Origin: Planococcus citri
Taxonomy: Eukaryota; Arthropoda; Insecta; Hemiptera; Pseudococcidae
Assembly: GCF_950023065.1 (NCBI RefSeq)
Contig: NC_088678.1
Location: 9,042,580-9,106,579, forward strand
DNA length: 64,000 nt
Reading direction: 5' to 3'
The translations under genes and the position numbers were made by a program. Below, piece after piece: positions 35,025 to 46,217 of this stretch. The notes under the pieces are model-generated. The model had not been told where the DNA came from and made no database searches. It saw only the letters and a program-made list of their open reading frames with translations. The stretch's first letter is position 1. Every line of letters begins with the position of its first letter.

Positions 35025-35690
35025 GTCGTTTTCATATGAATCGAACCCCCTCAACACGAATATGACGTCCAATTTAATGCTACCCTCAACCACACCCCCC
35101 CAGTGCCTCTGCCCCCACCTCAATTTTTACTATTATCTTAAAAATTGAGCTATATAATAATATTGGTGTCGTTCTCATATGAATCAAACACCCCGAACAC
35201 GAATATGACGTCCAATTTAATGCTACCCTCAACCACACCCCTCCAGTGCCCCTGCCCCCACCTCAATTTTTACTATATCAAGAATTGAGCTATTTTCGCA
35301 ATGTTGGTGTCGTTTTCATATGAATCAAACCCTCCGAACACGAATATGACATCCAATTTTACTCTACCCTCATTCACACCCCTCCAGTGCCTCTGCCCTC
35401 ACTTCAATTTATACTATTTTAAAAAGTTTGATATTTTCATAATGTTGGTGTCGTTTTCATATGAATCAAACCCTCCGAACACGAATATGACATCCAATTT
35501 TACTCTACCCTCATTCACACCCCTCCAGTGCCTCTGCCCCCACTTCAATTTATAATATTTTGAAAGTTTTGATATTTTCATAATGTTGGTGTCGTTTTCA
35601 TATGAATCAAACCCTCCGAACACGAACATGACATCCAATTTTACTCTACCCTCATTCACACCCCTACAGTGCCTCTTCCCCCACCTAAAC
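35025..35690 (+). repeat. Tandem array, ~141-bp unit, five copies
   Basis: The word GTCGTT at 35025, 35168, 35309, 35450 and 35591 marks units spaced 143, 141, 141 and 141 bp. The first two units share ATGACGTCC and CTACCCTCAACCACACC. The last three share ATGACATCC and CTACCCTCATTCACACC, so two subtypes exist. The array is part of the palindrome's core. Confidence 0.85.
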
Positions 35691-35859
35691 AATAAAATTT
35701 TTAGCTAACTCCGATCAATCCTCGACCAATAATTACTTCAAATCAAATCAATTACTATTAAAGGTATGTTTCACGAAGGTTGAAAACTCACCGACATCGC
35801 AAGGGTCAAACTTTAACATTTTCGAGGAGCTGGCTGTAGCCTGGAAGAGAATAGATGCG

Positions 35860-36210
35860 GGTAGACCTAAATTGGACTTCATATTCATGTTAGGGGTGTT
35901 TGATTTACATGAAAACGACATCAATATTATTATACAGCTCAATTTTTAATATAATAGTACAAACTGCGGTGGGGGCAGAGGCACTGGAGGGGTGTGGTTG
36001 AGGGTAGCATTAAATTGGACGTCATATTCGTGTTCGGGGTGTTTGATTCATATGAGAACGACACCAATATTATTATATAGCTCAATTTTTAATATAATAG
36101 TAAAAATTGAGGTGGGGGCAGAGGCACTGGGGGGTGTGGTTGAGGGTAGCATTAAATTGGACGTCATATTCGTGTTCGGGGGGTTCGATTCATATGAAAA
36201 CGACACCTCA
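35860..36210 (-). repeat. Inverted counterpart of the 141-bp array, three units
   Basis: Three inverted units end at GAAAACGACA (about 35921), GAGAACGACA (about 36054) and GAAAACGACA (about 36197). The outer two match the first subtype of the left array; the inner one is diverged and partial. The core is therefore asymmetric, five units against three. Confidence 0.8.
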
Positions 36211-36700
36211 TTTACCAAAAACAATAATTTACACCAGAATTCATTTTTACCCCCTCTGTTATTTTTTTCAATTTTTGACCACGATCCACCAAAATTTTTT
36301 TTAAAAAAAAAAATATATGTTTTGTAGGGGTCGAAAACACATTTAAAAATGCTATTCCCATTTTTGTGCAGAATCATGATCATTGCTGAAACGGGCAAAT
36401 AAATCTAAAAAACGTCATTTTGGGGGGTAAATATGGGGGGAGGGGGGTGAAAATTTTTGTGGGGGTTCCTCTTATGGATGTTTACAACATACCAAAAAAT
36501 CGAAAAAATCGGTTCACGTGGGGCCGAGAAAAAAATTTCTATTGTAATTTCATAAAAGGGGGGGTTTCTCAAAAACGGGGGGGTCTGGGGGTCTGAAACT
36601 TTCGTGACGGAAGGTGCTCAAGGGTACCCACCTTTCATGCAAATATCAACCCTGAAGCTCTCGGGGGCAAATTCGCCATACTTATCCACCTATAGCCTTT

Positions 36701-37240
36701 GAAAAACTTGAATTTGAATTCTCAACATGAAAGCTCAACTTTTTATTCGAGGTACCGTTAAAAAATTTAAAAAAATAGGATAAAAGTTGATTTTTCATAT
36801 TTTTTGCAGCGAGATAATTTTTGAAATTAGAACCCAGCGTTCCTTTTTGGGGCATAGGAGCTCCCAATTTTGATCAGAAAACCTATCACCTACTGATAAT
36901 TTTTGGAAAATTTATGATAGTTTATGGGAGATGGTGATGGTGTGCAAATTGAAAATTGATGCTGATTTTTAATGAACCACTGATGATTTTGGACCAGTTG
37001 CTGCATCATTTTCGTAAATTGTTTATAATTTTTGGCTAATTTTGTAATTTTGAAAAATCATTGGTAGAATAAATTTACAGTTTTTGTTTCTGGTGTAACA
37101 TATGAGTTTTTTATTTTTTTATTTTATTTTATGGGTGCCATATACAGCTACTAAGGCTAGGGACACCACAACATTAAATTCAGCACAGTTACATGTAATT
37201 TTGAAGAAATATCCTATTTTTTGAGGGAAAATGATAGTAA
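36701..37240. other. AT-rich spacer
   Basis: Nothing recognised except a short TTTTATTTTATTTTATT run near 37115-37130. Confidence 0.4.
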
Positions 37241-37244
37241 TTTG

Positions 37245-37532
37245 TTGGCAAATTTCACCTACAAGTAATTTTCTGGTAAATTACTCGTAACTTTCTGGTA
37301 AATTACTCGTAACTTTCTGGTAAATTACTCGTAACTTTCTGGTAAATTACTCGTAATTTTTCGGTAAATTCTGGTATTTTTTTGGTAAATTACTGGTATT
37401 TTTTTTTGGTAAATTACTGGTATTTTTGTTGGTAAATTACTGGTATTTTTGTTGGTAAATTACTGGTATTTTTTTGGGTAAATTACTGGTAATTTTCTGG
37501 TAAATTACTGGTAACTTTTTGGTAAATTACTA
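37245..37532. repeat. Tandem array of GGTAAATTACTxGTAA units, left part
   Basis: Units of about 22 bp. Near 37275-37350 successive copies of GGTAAATTACTCGTAACTTT are identical; further right the form GGTAAATTACTGGTATTTTT dominates with variable T-runs. The array is interrupted at 37533 by an inserted element and resumes at 38466. Confidence 0.85.
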
Positions 37533-38464
37533 GAGGAGAAGGTACAATTATGGACCCAGGTACAAATATGGACCCCCCTCTGTTTAGAGAATACTACTAG
37601 CGCTGCGGTCACGGTCTGTACTAAAAATTGTTCTAGTAGTGTAGTACTGACGATCTAGTTACATATTTTGGATCGATGCAAAATTCTGTGTCTGCAATCA
37701 GCATTTGATTTTTTTTTCGTGATTTTTTGTTGCCATTGGAAAATTTTACTCTGTTTTCTTTTAATAATTGATGTACTTCCAATAACGTTCAAAAAAAAAA
37801 TTATTAGCGAAATAAGTAGCTCTCAGTGTATACTTTCAGAATATGCTTTCATACTTGTCATTACTTTACTTGATTTTCGTATTTTTTTCCATTTTTCATA
37901 AACTGACAAGTTTTTTTACGTTGGTATAAATATGGACCCCTAAATTTTTTCATATAATTTTTCCTAGAATGCTGAGAAAAAAGCAATCAACAAATAAGAG
38001 AAGTCCTAAAAGACGGAAATGGGACGAAGAAAGTATAGTACGGGCCATTTTAGAAGTAAAAATAGTAAAATCCAGAAAGTTCGGTTTTTTCTTATGAAAA
38101 TCGATTTTTTTTAATTTCGATTTTTTTCATGTATTTGATGTTTATTGTCATGCATTCGATGTTTTTTTCATATACTCAAGTTAAAAAACGTCTTTAAATA
38201 TATTGTCGCATCATTTTCTGCAATTTTTAGACATTTTTTTAGGGGGGCCATATTTGTACCCGAGTCCATATTTGTACCAATTTATGTCACTTTTGTAAAA
38301 TTCAAATTTCTCTGTGAGTTTTCAACCAAAAAAAAAAATTTTTTCACACAATATACTAGAGTCTTTGGCCTTTCGAATGGTATATTCAAAAAACAAATTT
38401 GATAATTTTTTCTACCCTTTAAAGCCAAAAAGCTAGAGGGGGTCCATATTTGTACCTTCTCCTC
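37533..38464. mobile_element. TA-flanked element with GAGGAGAAGG ends, inserted in the array
   Basis: Both ends read GAGGAGAAGGTACAA inward, followed by (T/A)TATGGACC, and TA lies on both sides (37531-37532, 38465-38466). The word ACAAATATGGACC or its complement recurs subterminally (about 37574, 37926, 38258, 38273, 38441). At 932 bp it has no transposase. Removing it joins the two halves of the tandem array in register. Confidence 0.85.
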
Positions 38465-38585
38465 TAGTAATTTCTTTAAAAATTACTGGAATTTTTTTGG
38501 TAAATTACTGGAATTTTTTTTAGTATATTACTGGTAATTTTTGGTTAATTTACTCGTTATTTTTTTGGTAAATTACTAGTACAAG
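38465..38585. repeat. Tandem array of TTACTGGTAA units, right part
   Basis: Continuation of the array at 37245-37532, with the same ~22-bp unit and more divergence (for example ATATTACTGGTAATTTTT). It ends near GGTAAATTACTAGTAC. Confidence 0.8.
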
Positions 38586-38989
38586 AATTATTGTTTTTTG
38601 GAAACATTTCTTACGATCCGAATGATACATGATACCTATTTGTATGCATGCATACATTTTTTAAAAGTTTAGGTAATTTGAAAAAAAAACTACAGGAGCC
38701 CGAACGAAGCGAGGGAGAAAGCTTTCAAAAATTTGTATTTTGAGAGATGAAAAATAAGCTACTAATGTTTTTTTCTTGATGATGAGTCTATTTTTTTTTC
38801 CGCCACAACTTTAAAATTTGAATGTTAAGTGATTAAAAATTTCAATTTTGAAAAAAAAAGAAATATAACACGCTCCAAGCGAAGTGATTGCAAAAGCTCG
38901 CGAAAATTCAAGTCCAGAGAGAGTGAAAATAGTATATTTTTGGCTTAAATATGAGGCTTCGAGGGACCCTCGGTGTCTTTGGGCCCCAG
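38586..38989. other. AT-rich spacer with a weak internal duplication
   Basis: The CGAACGAAGCGAGGGAGAAAGC segment (about 38700, quoted in part) and a similar CCAAGCGAAGTGATTGCAAA segment (about 38875) resemble each other, as in an old repeat. No gene. Confidence 0.35.
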
Positions 38990-39140
38990 ACGACCACCAA
39001 TCAACATCATAGGCCAGTTCGCTCTTTTCCGATCAGATCTATGAACGTTCCCTGGATCCAATTTGATCTGAACACATCCAATTAGATGTCATCTGTAAAA
39101 GTTTTGAATAGATTAGATCTATTGAGCCCGCATAAAATGC
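38990..39140. repeat. GATC-rich repeat sequence
   Basis: Dense GATCAGATCTAT-type words precede repeat F1. The sequence is of the same nature as 44345-44691, 50056-50160 and 53870-56700. Confidence 0.65.
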
Positions 39141-40000
39141 AATCAGTTTTTTTTTAAAAAAATGAACCAATGAAATCTAGTCGTGTCTGATTTGATCTAT
39201 ATAGATACCTACACCTCTTTTATCAGATCAGATCCTGACGTTCATTGCATATCGAATTCCCTCTGGGCAGATCCACCCAATCAAATCAGAGATTGAGATC
39301 TATTCAGGCCTCATCAAATCCAAATTGTAACAAAATTTCTGCGCCAGGAGGAGTTTAAACCACCTGAGGAGTGACGTTGTACACTATTATGAAAAAAATT
39401 CTCTAAAAATTTCTATGCTTATTTCCCTTTCTCTTTCTTTTCCTCTTGAATTCAGAATTAGGTATTGAAATTAGGTGATATGAAACTCTCCGAACTCTCA
39501 AAAAATTAGAAAAATAAAAAACATGAAATTCGTACGTTTTTAGGTTCTACTTAGGTATAGTTCCTGAATTTAGTTCATTCTCAGCAGAAGAGCACCATTC
39601 AATACTTTTTACTCCCCCCCCCCCCGAATGACGAAAAAATTGAAATTTACGTAGACCCCTCCCCCCTCCACCTCTCCCCAAAAGATAAATAGATAAGAAA
39701 ATTCAAAAAGCTCGGAATTTTGTGTATTTTTATTCTAATCGTGAGAATGAGATTTGGTCCATTTTGATCTAAAAAGCACCATTCAACATTTCCGAAATTT
39801 TTCTTCTTTGGATTATATACCTACCTAAAGGAATTCCAACTCAAAAATCAAAAAATGGAAACAAATCACTTAATCGAATTCATTTATTGTTTTTTATGTA
39901 ATTTTTCACAATTGCCCACAGATTAAATTACCTTGAGAAACAAAAACAATATTTTCTATAAAAATTCTGGCGCATTATTCGAGAGTAGGAGCTTTTTTGA
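39141..40000 (+). repeat. Dispersed repeat F, copy F1
   Basis: It shares the following order with 55290-56215 and 56505-57240: ATCAGATCAGATCCTGA, then TTTCTGCGCCAGGAGGAG (39336-39353), a pyrimidine-rich stretch, a TGAAACTCTC segment, TTCCTGAATTTAGT, TCTCAGCAGAAGAGCA, a C-run, GAAATTTACGTAGA, and GAGATTTGGTCCATTTT. No reading frame is conserved between copies, and I saw no terminal repeats. It is a non-coding repeat of unknown class. Confidence 0.75.
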
Positions 40001-42140
40001 GACTTAAAAAAAATCAAGAACATAAAATTTCCTCGTGCTTACAGGTTTAGATATTTTACCAACCCCTGACAGGAAAACATGACATTCGGAAAGAAAAACG
40101 TTGAAATATTGAAATCTCTTTTCCAGATTAGTAAGCTATATTTGGCGTGTATTTCGCAATCTGCGAGAAAATTAATATTTACCTTGAAAAGAACGCCAGC
40201 TACCAACAGCGGAATGTGTACAAATCAGTTATATTGAGGTTTCTATGCGTGTCATCTGCATATCACATACAAAGACGCGAGACGTGAAATTTGCCAAACT
40301 TCTTCAAGACAAAGAAATACCTTGTCACCGGAATAACATTGACATTATGAAAAACACAACCAAGCACAAAATTACGACGACGAGCAAGGTGTTATCTTTT
40401 ATATAGTAGGTAAGTAAAATTAAAAACCTCGAGATGACGACGATGTGCTTCAAAAAATTGTAATTCGTTTCGACGTTCTGACATTTTTCAAAAAAGCAAA
40501 GAAAACCTGCAACTTTGAATAAAAAAAAAAAATCATTTTTAAAAACATGGTTCGTGCATATATGAAGTGTGAAAAATGCATTAAAAGATTAATTTTCTTC
40601 TCATCGTATAGTACTTGGAGTGTACATAATGATTATACTTTTGAATAAAAAAATTAACACGTTTCGGTCCCGATGCTCTTTTTAATTGCGATTTCTTGAT
40701 TATTCGCATCGTTTATTCGGCAACTCGCGCTATAGTATTCCCTTGGCCAGACTAGTTTAAATAATCAAACCATTTAACAACGACATCAGCCTTATTCGAA
40801 ATGATAAATAACTATAATGATAATTTAATTATACGCTTTATAGTTATTACGTATTGAGAAGGGTTTTTTCTTCCTTTCCTTTCTGTATAGTAGGTACCTA
40901 TTCCTTCTTAAAAAAATATCAACGTCGAGTATTTTTTTTTATGTGACACGAAAGCGGAACCTAGTTTACAAATGAGTTTTTGCTATCCGTTTTTTTTCTT
41001 CATTTCGCCCTACAACATAATTAATGAGGTAGCCAGTTCAAAGTCCCGTCAGTAAACATAGGAAAATTAATAACACTTCATTGTAATGATAATAAATGAG
41101 GGGGAAGGGTTCCAATTATAAGAGGACTAACATTAACAACATTAAGACTATCAACTTAAGGTATAGAGCTGGGCTATAATCGTAGGTACCTCTATACTAC
41201 AGTATTACAAATGCTTTTGGCCAGACCAGGTGAAAACGTACGAGTCACGCTCTCATGACTACGCGTTAATAGCGATTAATCTGATGGCCGGTTACCTCGC
41301 AGCTATATTTTTCAATTATAATTCGGTAAAGTATCCGCATAGATATCCTATAGCATGGCAGACTTCGCAGTGTCAAAAAACCGATATAAAAATAGCGCGT
41401 AGTGTACATATAATGATTTAAATCCGGCTAATACGCGTCGTTTTGTTTGCTGTCATAAGTGGTTAATTTTTCACCCCGCGAACGCCTATCATTGCGGATG
41501 CGGTATTATGAATTTCTAAAAAAGAAACTGGTTCGGGTGACTCGTACATGGCGGCGAGAGTGGCTCACACGTTAGAGTAAATGTACGAGTACAATTTGTC
41601 CAACATTAGTTTTGAAAAAAATCTCGTTAATTTTTCATCATTTTATAGAGACGATATTCGAGTATTTCTGCGTAGGGGTTCCCCTTACCCTGCTGTACAC
41701 GTGAGTGCTTTACATGATACTTTCGAACCGGGCGAATTTATCATACTGGATTGAAAAATAAGCCGACCTTTTTATCTAGTGATAGACTATTTTTCTTATT
41801 TTTTTACCAGTCTTACCGCCATCGGAGATTCGAGTTTGTGGATGAAGGTAATATTGGTGTTTGGTACCTACCTATAGTTGGATTGGATATGCTATTAGAA
41901 TGTTCACTCGTGTCTACGAGTCGAGTGCCTTGTGCCTGTATATTGAGAACCATTGATCACGCGAAAAAATTATACATGGTAATTAAAATTACAGGAAATT
42001 AAATTTTAAAATTAATTTGTTGCTGAGTTTTATTTTGTTGCAGATGCTTCATCGAGGCGAGAAATTTGCGAAGAAATCTATCTACATATATGATGCCATC
42101 GAGATGTATAGGTATGAAATTTAAAAAAATAATTAATTAC
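40001..42140. other. Non-repetitive island with a weak spliced-ORF candidate
   Basis: Complex sequence with many TACGAGT-type and TAATTA-type words and no local repeat family. A weak gene model can be drawn at its right end: an ATG at 41889 reads to a donor ATG|GTAATT (about 41980), and an acceptor GTTGCAG (42043) continues in the same frame (MLHRGEKFAKKS) to a TAA near 42121. The product would be a short peptide with no known relatives, so I do not list it as a CDS. Confidence 0.3.
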
Positions 42141-42773
42141 AGGTACGTGTAACACGTATTTGACCACTGGTTGCTCTTCATCAGTTTTTCGTGAAGGATC
42201 TTTCATCTGACTTCTCTCACAACTTTATTCTTTTTTATTCAATTCACAACTTGTGACTTTCGAAGGTCAAAATCAAGCAATAAATTTTTTCAAAAATTTC
42301 AAAGACGAAGATATTGCAGAAATTATTATAAAAGGCTGCTAAATTCAAAAAAGACTCATCATTTTTAATAGGAAATGGTAAAAGACTGAGAAAATTAAAA
42401 ATCCTTCCAAAAATGCATCATCAGACCAAATTTCCTGCAATGGATTTCATTTTCCAATTTTTCAGTGAATCTTTTGAAATTCAAATTTGACCTCATTTTC
42501 TATGGACGAAAATAAGGGTCATGGATATGTTTTTTTACTTGAAAGTGGACCAAGAAAATAAATATTTATCTATATTGATAGGAACTCCACATAATTATTT
42601 ACTTATACCTAATTTTCAGTCCTGCAAAAATGTCTGACATAATTTCAGAAATTTATTAATGTGGCAAAGATCAGTATAACAAGAATCACGCTCTTGAAAA
42701 TTCTAAATAATCCACATGCGCAGAAAACCATAGGTATCCTTTTCAAAATTACAAGCCATTCACCAAAACTTGC
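42141..42773. other. AT-rich spacer
   Basis: Nothing clear. A fragment around 42440-42520 resembles the inner arm of foldback family 1 (AATTTTTCAGTGAATCTTTTG type). No gene. Confidence 0.35.
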
Positions 42774-42777
42774 CATT

Positions 42778-43887
42778 TGACATAGTTAGGCCTAGACGCC
42801 TCGGTTAGAGGGAGAGAAGGAATTATTTGTTTTCCTAACTAGTGAGTTCTAGAAATATCACCTTAGGGGGTGAATATTTCCCTATATGCCTGGATAGCTC
42901 AAGACTCTCTATCTAACCAATAACCTGACTTAACTACGCAAAAACTATGTATTGAGTGTTGAAATAAAAACAACCTACAGTACAATTTAAAGAATTTATT
43001 ATAACGTATTTATACATAGGACTTCGGTTCTACCAATTGGTAGCCTACGTCTACTACGATCCGTCATAAGGAAGTAAAATGCATAATTTATAACTAGTAC
43101 CGAGTGCACTTAATTAATTTCCTCGTAGCAATCCTCCTATTTAGGGAATGCTCACGAGTAGAAAAATAAGAAACCTATACACAAAATACACGATGAAGTC
43201 ATGCAAAACACCATTGATAAAATATTAGGAAGGCATGGAATTCTCCGATTCCACATACCTACCTATAACAATAATTAGTAATAAGCCAATTACCTTGATG
43301 ATAAATGCGCTTTAACATTTACCTGAAAACTGTCCATATTGACCATCTCTATCTTGGGTCCTACTAACACTAAGGACGACGATGGCACCTTAACTAAACG
43401 AGATTTCACGTAACACTTCGCATAATTTACAGGTGTCCGGATACACCTCAAACTACCGAAAAGAACGCCAATACAATTGATCATCGGATCAATTGATCGT
43501 ATAAATCAAATTAAATAATTTTCACACGCGAGGTGTTAACAAATAAAAACTTATTACTAAATGACGAAGTACCATCTTGCTGCAGCGAATGAAACTAAGT
43601 GGAGAAAATGCCGCGGACTACTTGTATATATAGTTTTTTGAGGTAGTCACGTGACCAAAGGCTAAGATCTTTGTCGGCATTTTTCCCTATTTTAAATAAT
43701 AAGCTCGCGGCGCGAGCTTGATGCAAAGACCTAACTTGTCATCATAAATCTGTCATTTAATTGATGACAAATTGCTAACTATTTAGATTATTTACCCTTC
43801 GTAAAGCACACGTTCTCAAACTTTTCAGTTTAAGGGGTTCATAAAATCATCCCCCTTTAGGCGATGGAGGCAGTATGCCCTATATCA
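42778..43887 (-). mobile_element. Solo LTR 2 of the same Ty3/gypsy-like family
   Basis: It runs from TGACATAG to CTATATCA, with TG...CA ends and CATT on both sides (42774-42777 and 43888-43891). The match to the LTR at 17117-18197 includes both ends and the GGATAGCTCAA, GTTTAAGGGG and GGCGATGGAGGC segments. On the minus strand, CTATATATA (43625-43633) serves as TATA box and an AATAAA at 42995-43000 as poly(A) signal, in the same layout as copy 1. No internal region is adjacent. Confidence 0.75.
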
Positions 43888-43924
43888 CATTTACCTGTAA
43901 TTCATTTTTTAAAAAAATAATAAT

Positions 43925-44330
43925 TACAGAGATTTGCCAAAAACTTACCAGAAAATTACCATGAATTTACCCGGAAATTACCAGGAATTTACCAGGAAAT
44001 TACAAGGAATTTACCAGGAATTTACCAGGAATTTACCAGGAAATTACCAGGAATTTACCAGGAAATTACCAAGAATTTACCAGGAAATTACCAAGAATTT
44101 ACTAGGAAATTACCAAGAATTTACCAGGAAATTACCAAGAATTTACCAGGAAATTACCAGGATATTACCAGGAATTTACCAGAAAATTACCAGGATATTA
44201 CCAGGAATTTACCAGGAAATTACCAGTGATTTAGTAGGAAATCACCAGTGATTTAGTAGGAAATTATCAGTAATTTAGTAGGAAATTACCAGTAATTATC
44301 AAGAAATCACTGCTAATTTACCAAAAAAAA
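43925..44330. repeat. Tandem array of TTACCAGGAA units
   Basis: Units of about 12 bp (TTTACCAGGAAA / TTACCAGGAATT) form a 24-bp alternating repeat. It is the reverse complement in kind of the array at 37245-38585. The 105-codon open frame across it (43934-44251, repeating EFTRKLPRIYQEI) results from the repeat length being a multiple of three and is not evidence of a gene. The array ends in an A-run at about 44322-44339. Confidence 0.85.
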
Positions 44331-44344
44331 AAAAAAAAACACGG

Positions 44345-44691
44345 TCCGATGAAAACAACGATAAAATCAAATCGGATTCAGAAAATGTCCAAATCTGATC
44401 AGATCTTATCAAAAAATTATGAGCAGATCTGATCAGATTTTATTAAATTTCTTCTACCAATTATACCTATCTGATTAAATTTTAACACTCTTAAACAGAC
44501 CTGATGTGATCAAATTGTATTCAGGGAATGGATATCTGGATTTGATCTGATCTGCTCAGATCAGACCATTTACAATCTAAAAGTGTGATGTGAACGCTGA
44601 TCAAATCTGATTCTAGGAAGAAATGATTGAATTTGATCAGATCTGAACGGATCTAATCTCCAATTGGATCCTGGGAACATTGGAATCTGAT
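44345..44691. repeat. GATC-rich repeat, left of the 5.4-kb element
   Basis: Multiple CTGATCAGATCT words. It continues at 50056 after the inserted element. Confidence 0.7.
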
Positions 44692-45827
44692 TACCCAGGA
44701 AAAAATGTTCAGATCAAATTTGATCAAAGTAGGTCAATTTTAATGAAAATCTTGATTCAGTTTGATAAAAGTTGATCAATATTGATTAAAATTTTGGTAT
44801 AGTTGTATGAAAGTTTATCAAACTAGATCAAATTATATCAAGGTAGGTAGACTGGTCTCACCTTTGTTTGATCAATTTAGATCAAGTTTGATATTATGAC
44901 TTACCTAATTTGATCAATTTAGATCAAGTTTGATATACCTATTTTGATCGACCTTATCGAGTTAGATTAAATGTTATGAAATTTTATCAACCTATATCAA
45001 GTTGTATCAAGAAAGATACAGTGGCCCTAGCATTGTTTGATCAATTTAGATCTAGTTTGATCAAGTTATATCAAATATGATATAAGTGATTTGACCAACC
45101 CTATCATGTTTGATCAAATGTTATGAAATTTGAGCAACCTAGATTAGGTCATATCAAGAAATATACATTGCTCCCAGCATTTTTTGATCAATTTAGATCA
45201 AAAGAGATATCCTTATGTCAATCATGTTACCTAATTTGATCAAATTATATCAAATGTTTCAACCAACCTTATCAAGTTAGATCAAACAACATTCAGATTA
45301 TTGCATGCACCTGATATAACTTGATCTAATTTGATAAAAAAATTTCAAATTATGCCAAATTGTTCATCAATATTGATCAAATTTGATCAAAGTACATAAA
45401 GACTTTAATCAATGTTAATCATCTTTGATCAAAACATTTTTTTAATCTTAATTTTCACGAATAAAAAAAATAAAAAATGAAAAAAAAGTTGTATTGAGTA
45501 TGTGGATGGGTTATGCATTCAATTCATGTGTCAGACCCAATAATTATGCATTGATACAGTTTTCAAAAATATTTTCATTTCATTTTGTTCCTAAAAAAAT
45601 ACCATCACGTTCAATAACTATAAAAATGTATAATTCACATTTGAAAAAATGTTCTGAAGTTGATGAATTAGTTAAAATAAAAAGAATTGTAACGCGTCAT
45701 AGGTTAAGGTAATGCGTTTTCTATCATGTCTTTACTATCTCGTTTTTATCTATTTTATCGTTGTATGTATTTTCATCTCTGTACTGCATATTCGTGTACG
45801 TAATTTTTATTCAGTCATGTTTAGCCG

Positions 45828-45890
45828 CTGATGAAGGCAACTACAGTGCCGAAACGTACGGTATTTTTGTAATATTTATCGAATAAAAGT
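45828..45890 (+). other. Hairpin plus GAAACGT plus AATAAA trailer-like segment
   Basis: CTGATGA (45828-45834), a 4-bp stem GGCA/TGCC (45836-45839 with 45847-45850) and GAAACGTACGG (45851-45861) are followed by AATAAA (about 45883). This order resembles the trailer often seen after Penelope-like element reading frames in animals, and it superficially resembles a hammerhead ribozyme core. One extra A between CTGATGA and the stem breaks the canonical hammerhead. The upstream frame shows no reverse transcriptase or GIY-YIG motif, so the link is inference. Confidence 0.3.
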
Positions 45891-46027
45891 TGATGAATTA
45901 GGCAAATTTTTGAAAATTGTTGAAATCTGCTCTTGTATGATAAGCAGTAGATGAATTTTTTCAAGTCCAGACCTATCAAAGGAGAATATAAATATTCCTG
46001 ATGTCCCTCTATTCACCAGGAACGGGG

Positions 46028-46085
46028 TAGCCTAATGGTTAAGTACATAATCTGGAATGTGAGAGGTCATAGGATCGATTCCACC
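46028..46085 (+). repeat. tRNA-derived SINE-like segment
   Basis: TAGCCTAATGGTTAAGTA fits an A box (TRGCNNAGYNGG type), and GGATCGATTCC about 30 bp later fits a B box (GGTTCGANTCC). Both are spaced as in a tRNA gene. The acceptor and T stems do not fold properly, so this is an RNA polymerase III promoter relic (SINE head or tRNA pseudogene), not a functional tRNA. Confidence 0.5.
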
Positions 46086-46217
46086 TCAGGGCACAAATTT
46101 TTGAAAATTTTTTCCCTACTTTTTTAAAAAAATTTACAACCAACATCTCATATTATGCGAGGCTTACATTTTTGCAGTAATTTAAGCAATTTTACTGGTA
46201 AACTAGCAAACCCGTTA

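Larger units (their letters stand above)
34527..36700. mobile_element. Large palindromic element with a tandem-repeat core
   Basis: The left arm (34527 to about 35160) and right arm (about 36070 to 36700) are almost identical inverted copies. They start AAAGGCTATAGGTGGATAAG and end with its complement, and the arms include G/C runs of 6-8. The core consists of ~141-bp units in direct order on the left and inverted on the right, around a unique spacer of about 160 bp (35700-35860). No coding frame is credible; the 84-codon frame at 35301 is the repeat translated. I find no clean target duplication. The class is unknown. Confidence 0.85.

Noticed and set aside
35301..35555. Repeated frame LVSFSYESNPPNTNM
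   Set aside because: The 141-bp repeat unit is divisible by three, so the frame is copied with the DNA. It has no independent evidence of coding.
37245..38585. CRISPR-like array of short repeats
   Set aside because: The units are contiguous tandem repeats without unique spacers, and the genome is eukaryotic.
43934..44251. 105-codon frame with EFTRKLPRIYQEI repeats
   Set aside because: It is a translation of the 12/24-bp tandem array; unit length divisible by three keeps the frame open automatically.
44692..45440. Treating this TTGATCAA-rich part as the same repeat as the CTGATCAGATC blocks
   Set aside because: The words differ, and the inverted ends place it inside the 5.4-kb element, while the CTGATCAGATC type flanks that element on both sides.
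45828..45870. Functional hammerhead ribozyme
   Set aside because: An extra A separates CTGATGA from the stem, and no convincing outer stem pairing was found. Kept only as a trailer-like motif.
46028..46085. Functional tRNA gene
   Set aside because: A and B boxes fit, but the acceptor and T stems do not pair and the anticodon arm is unclear.
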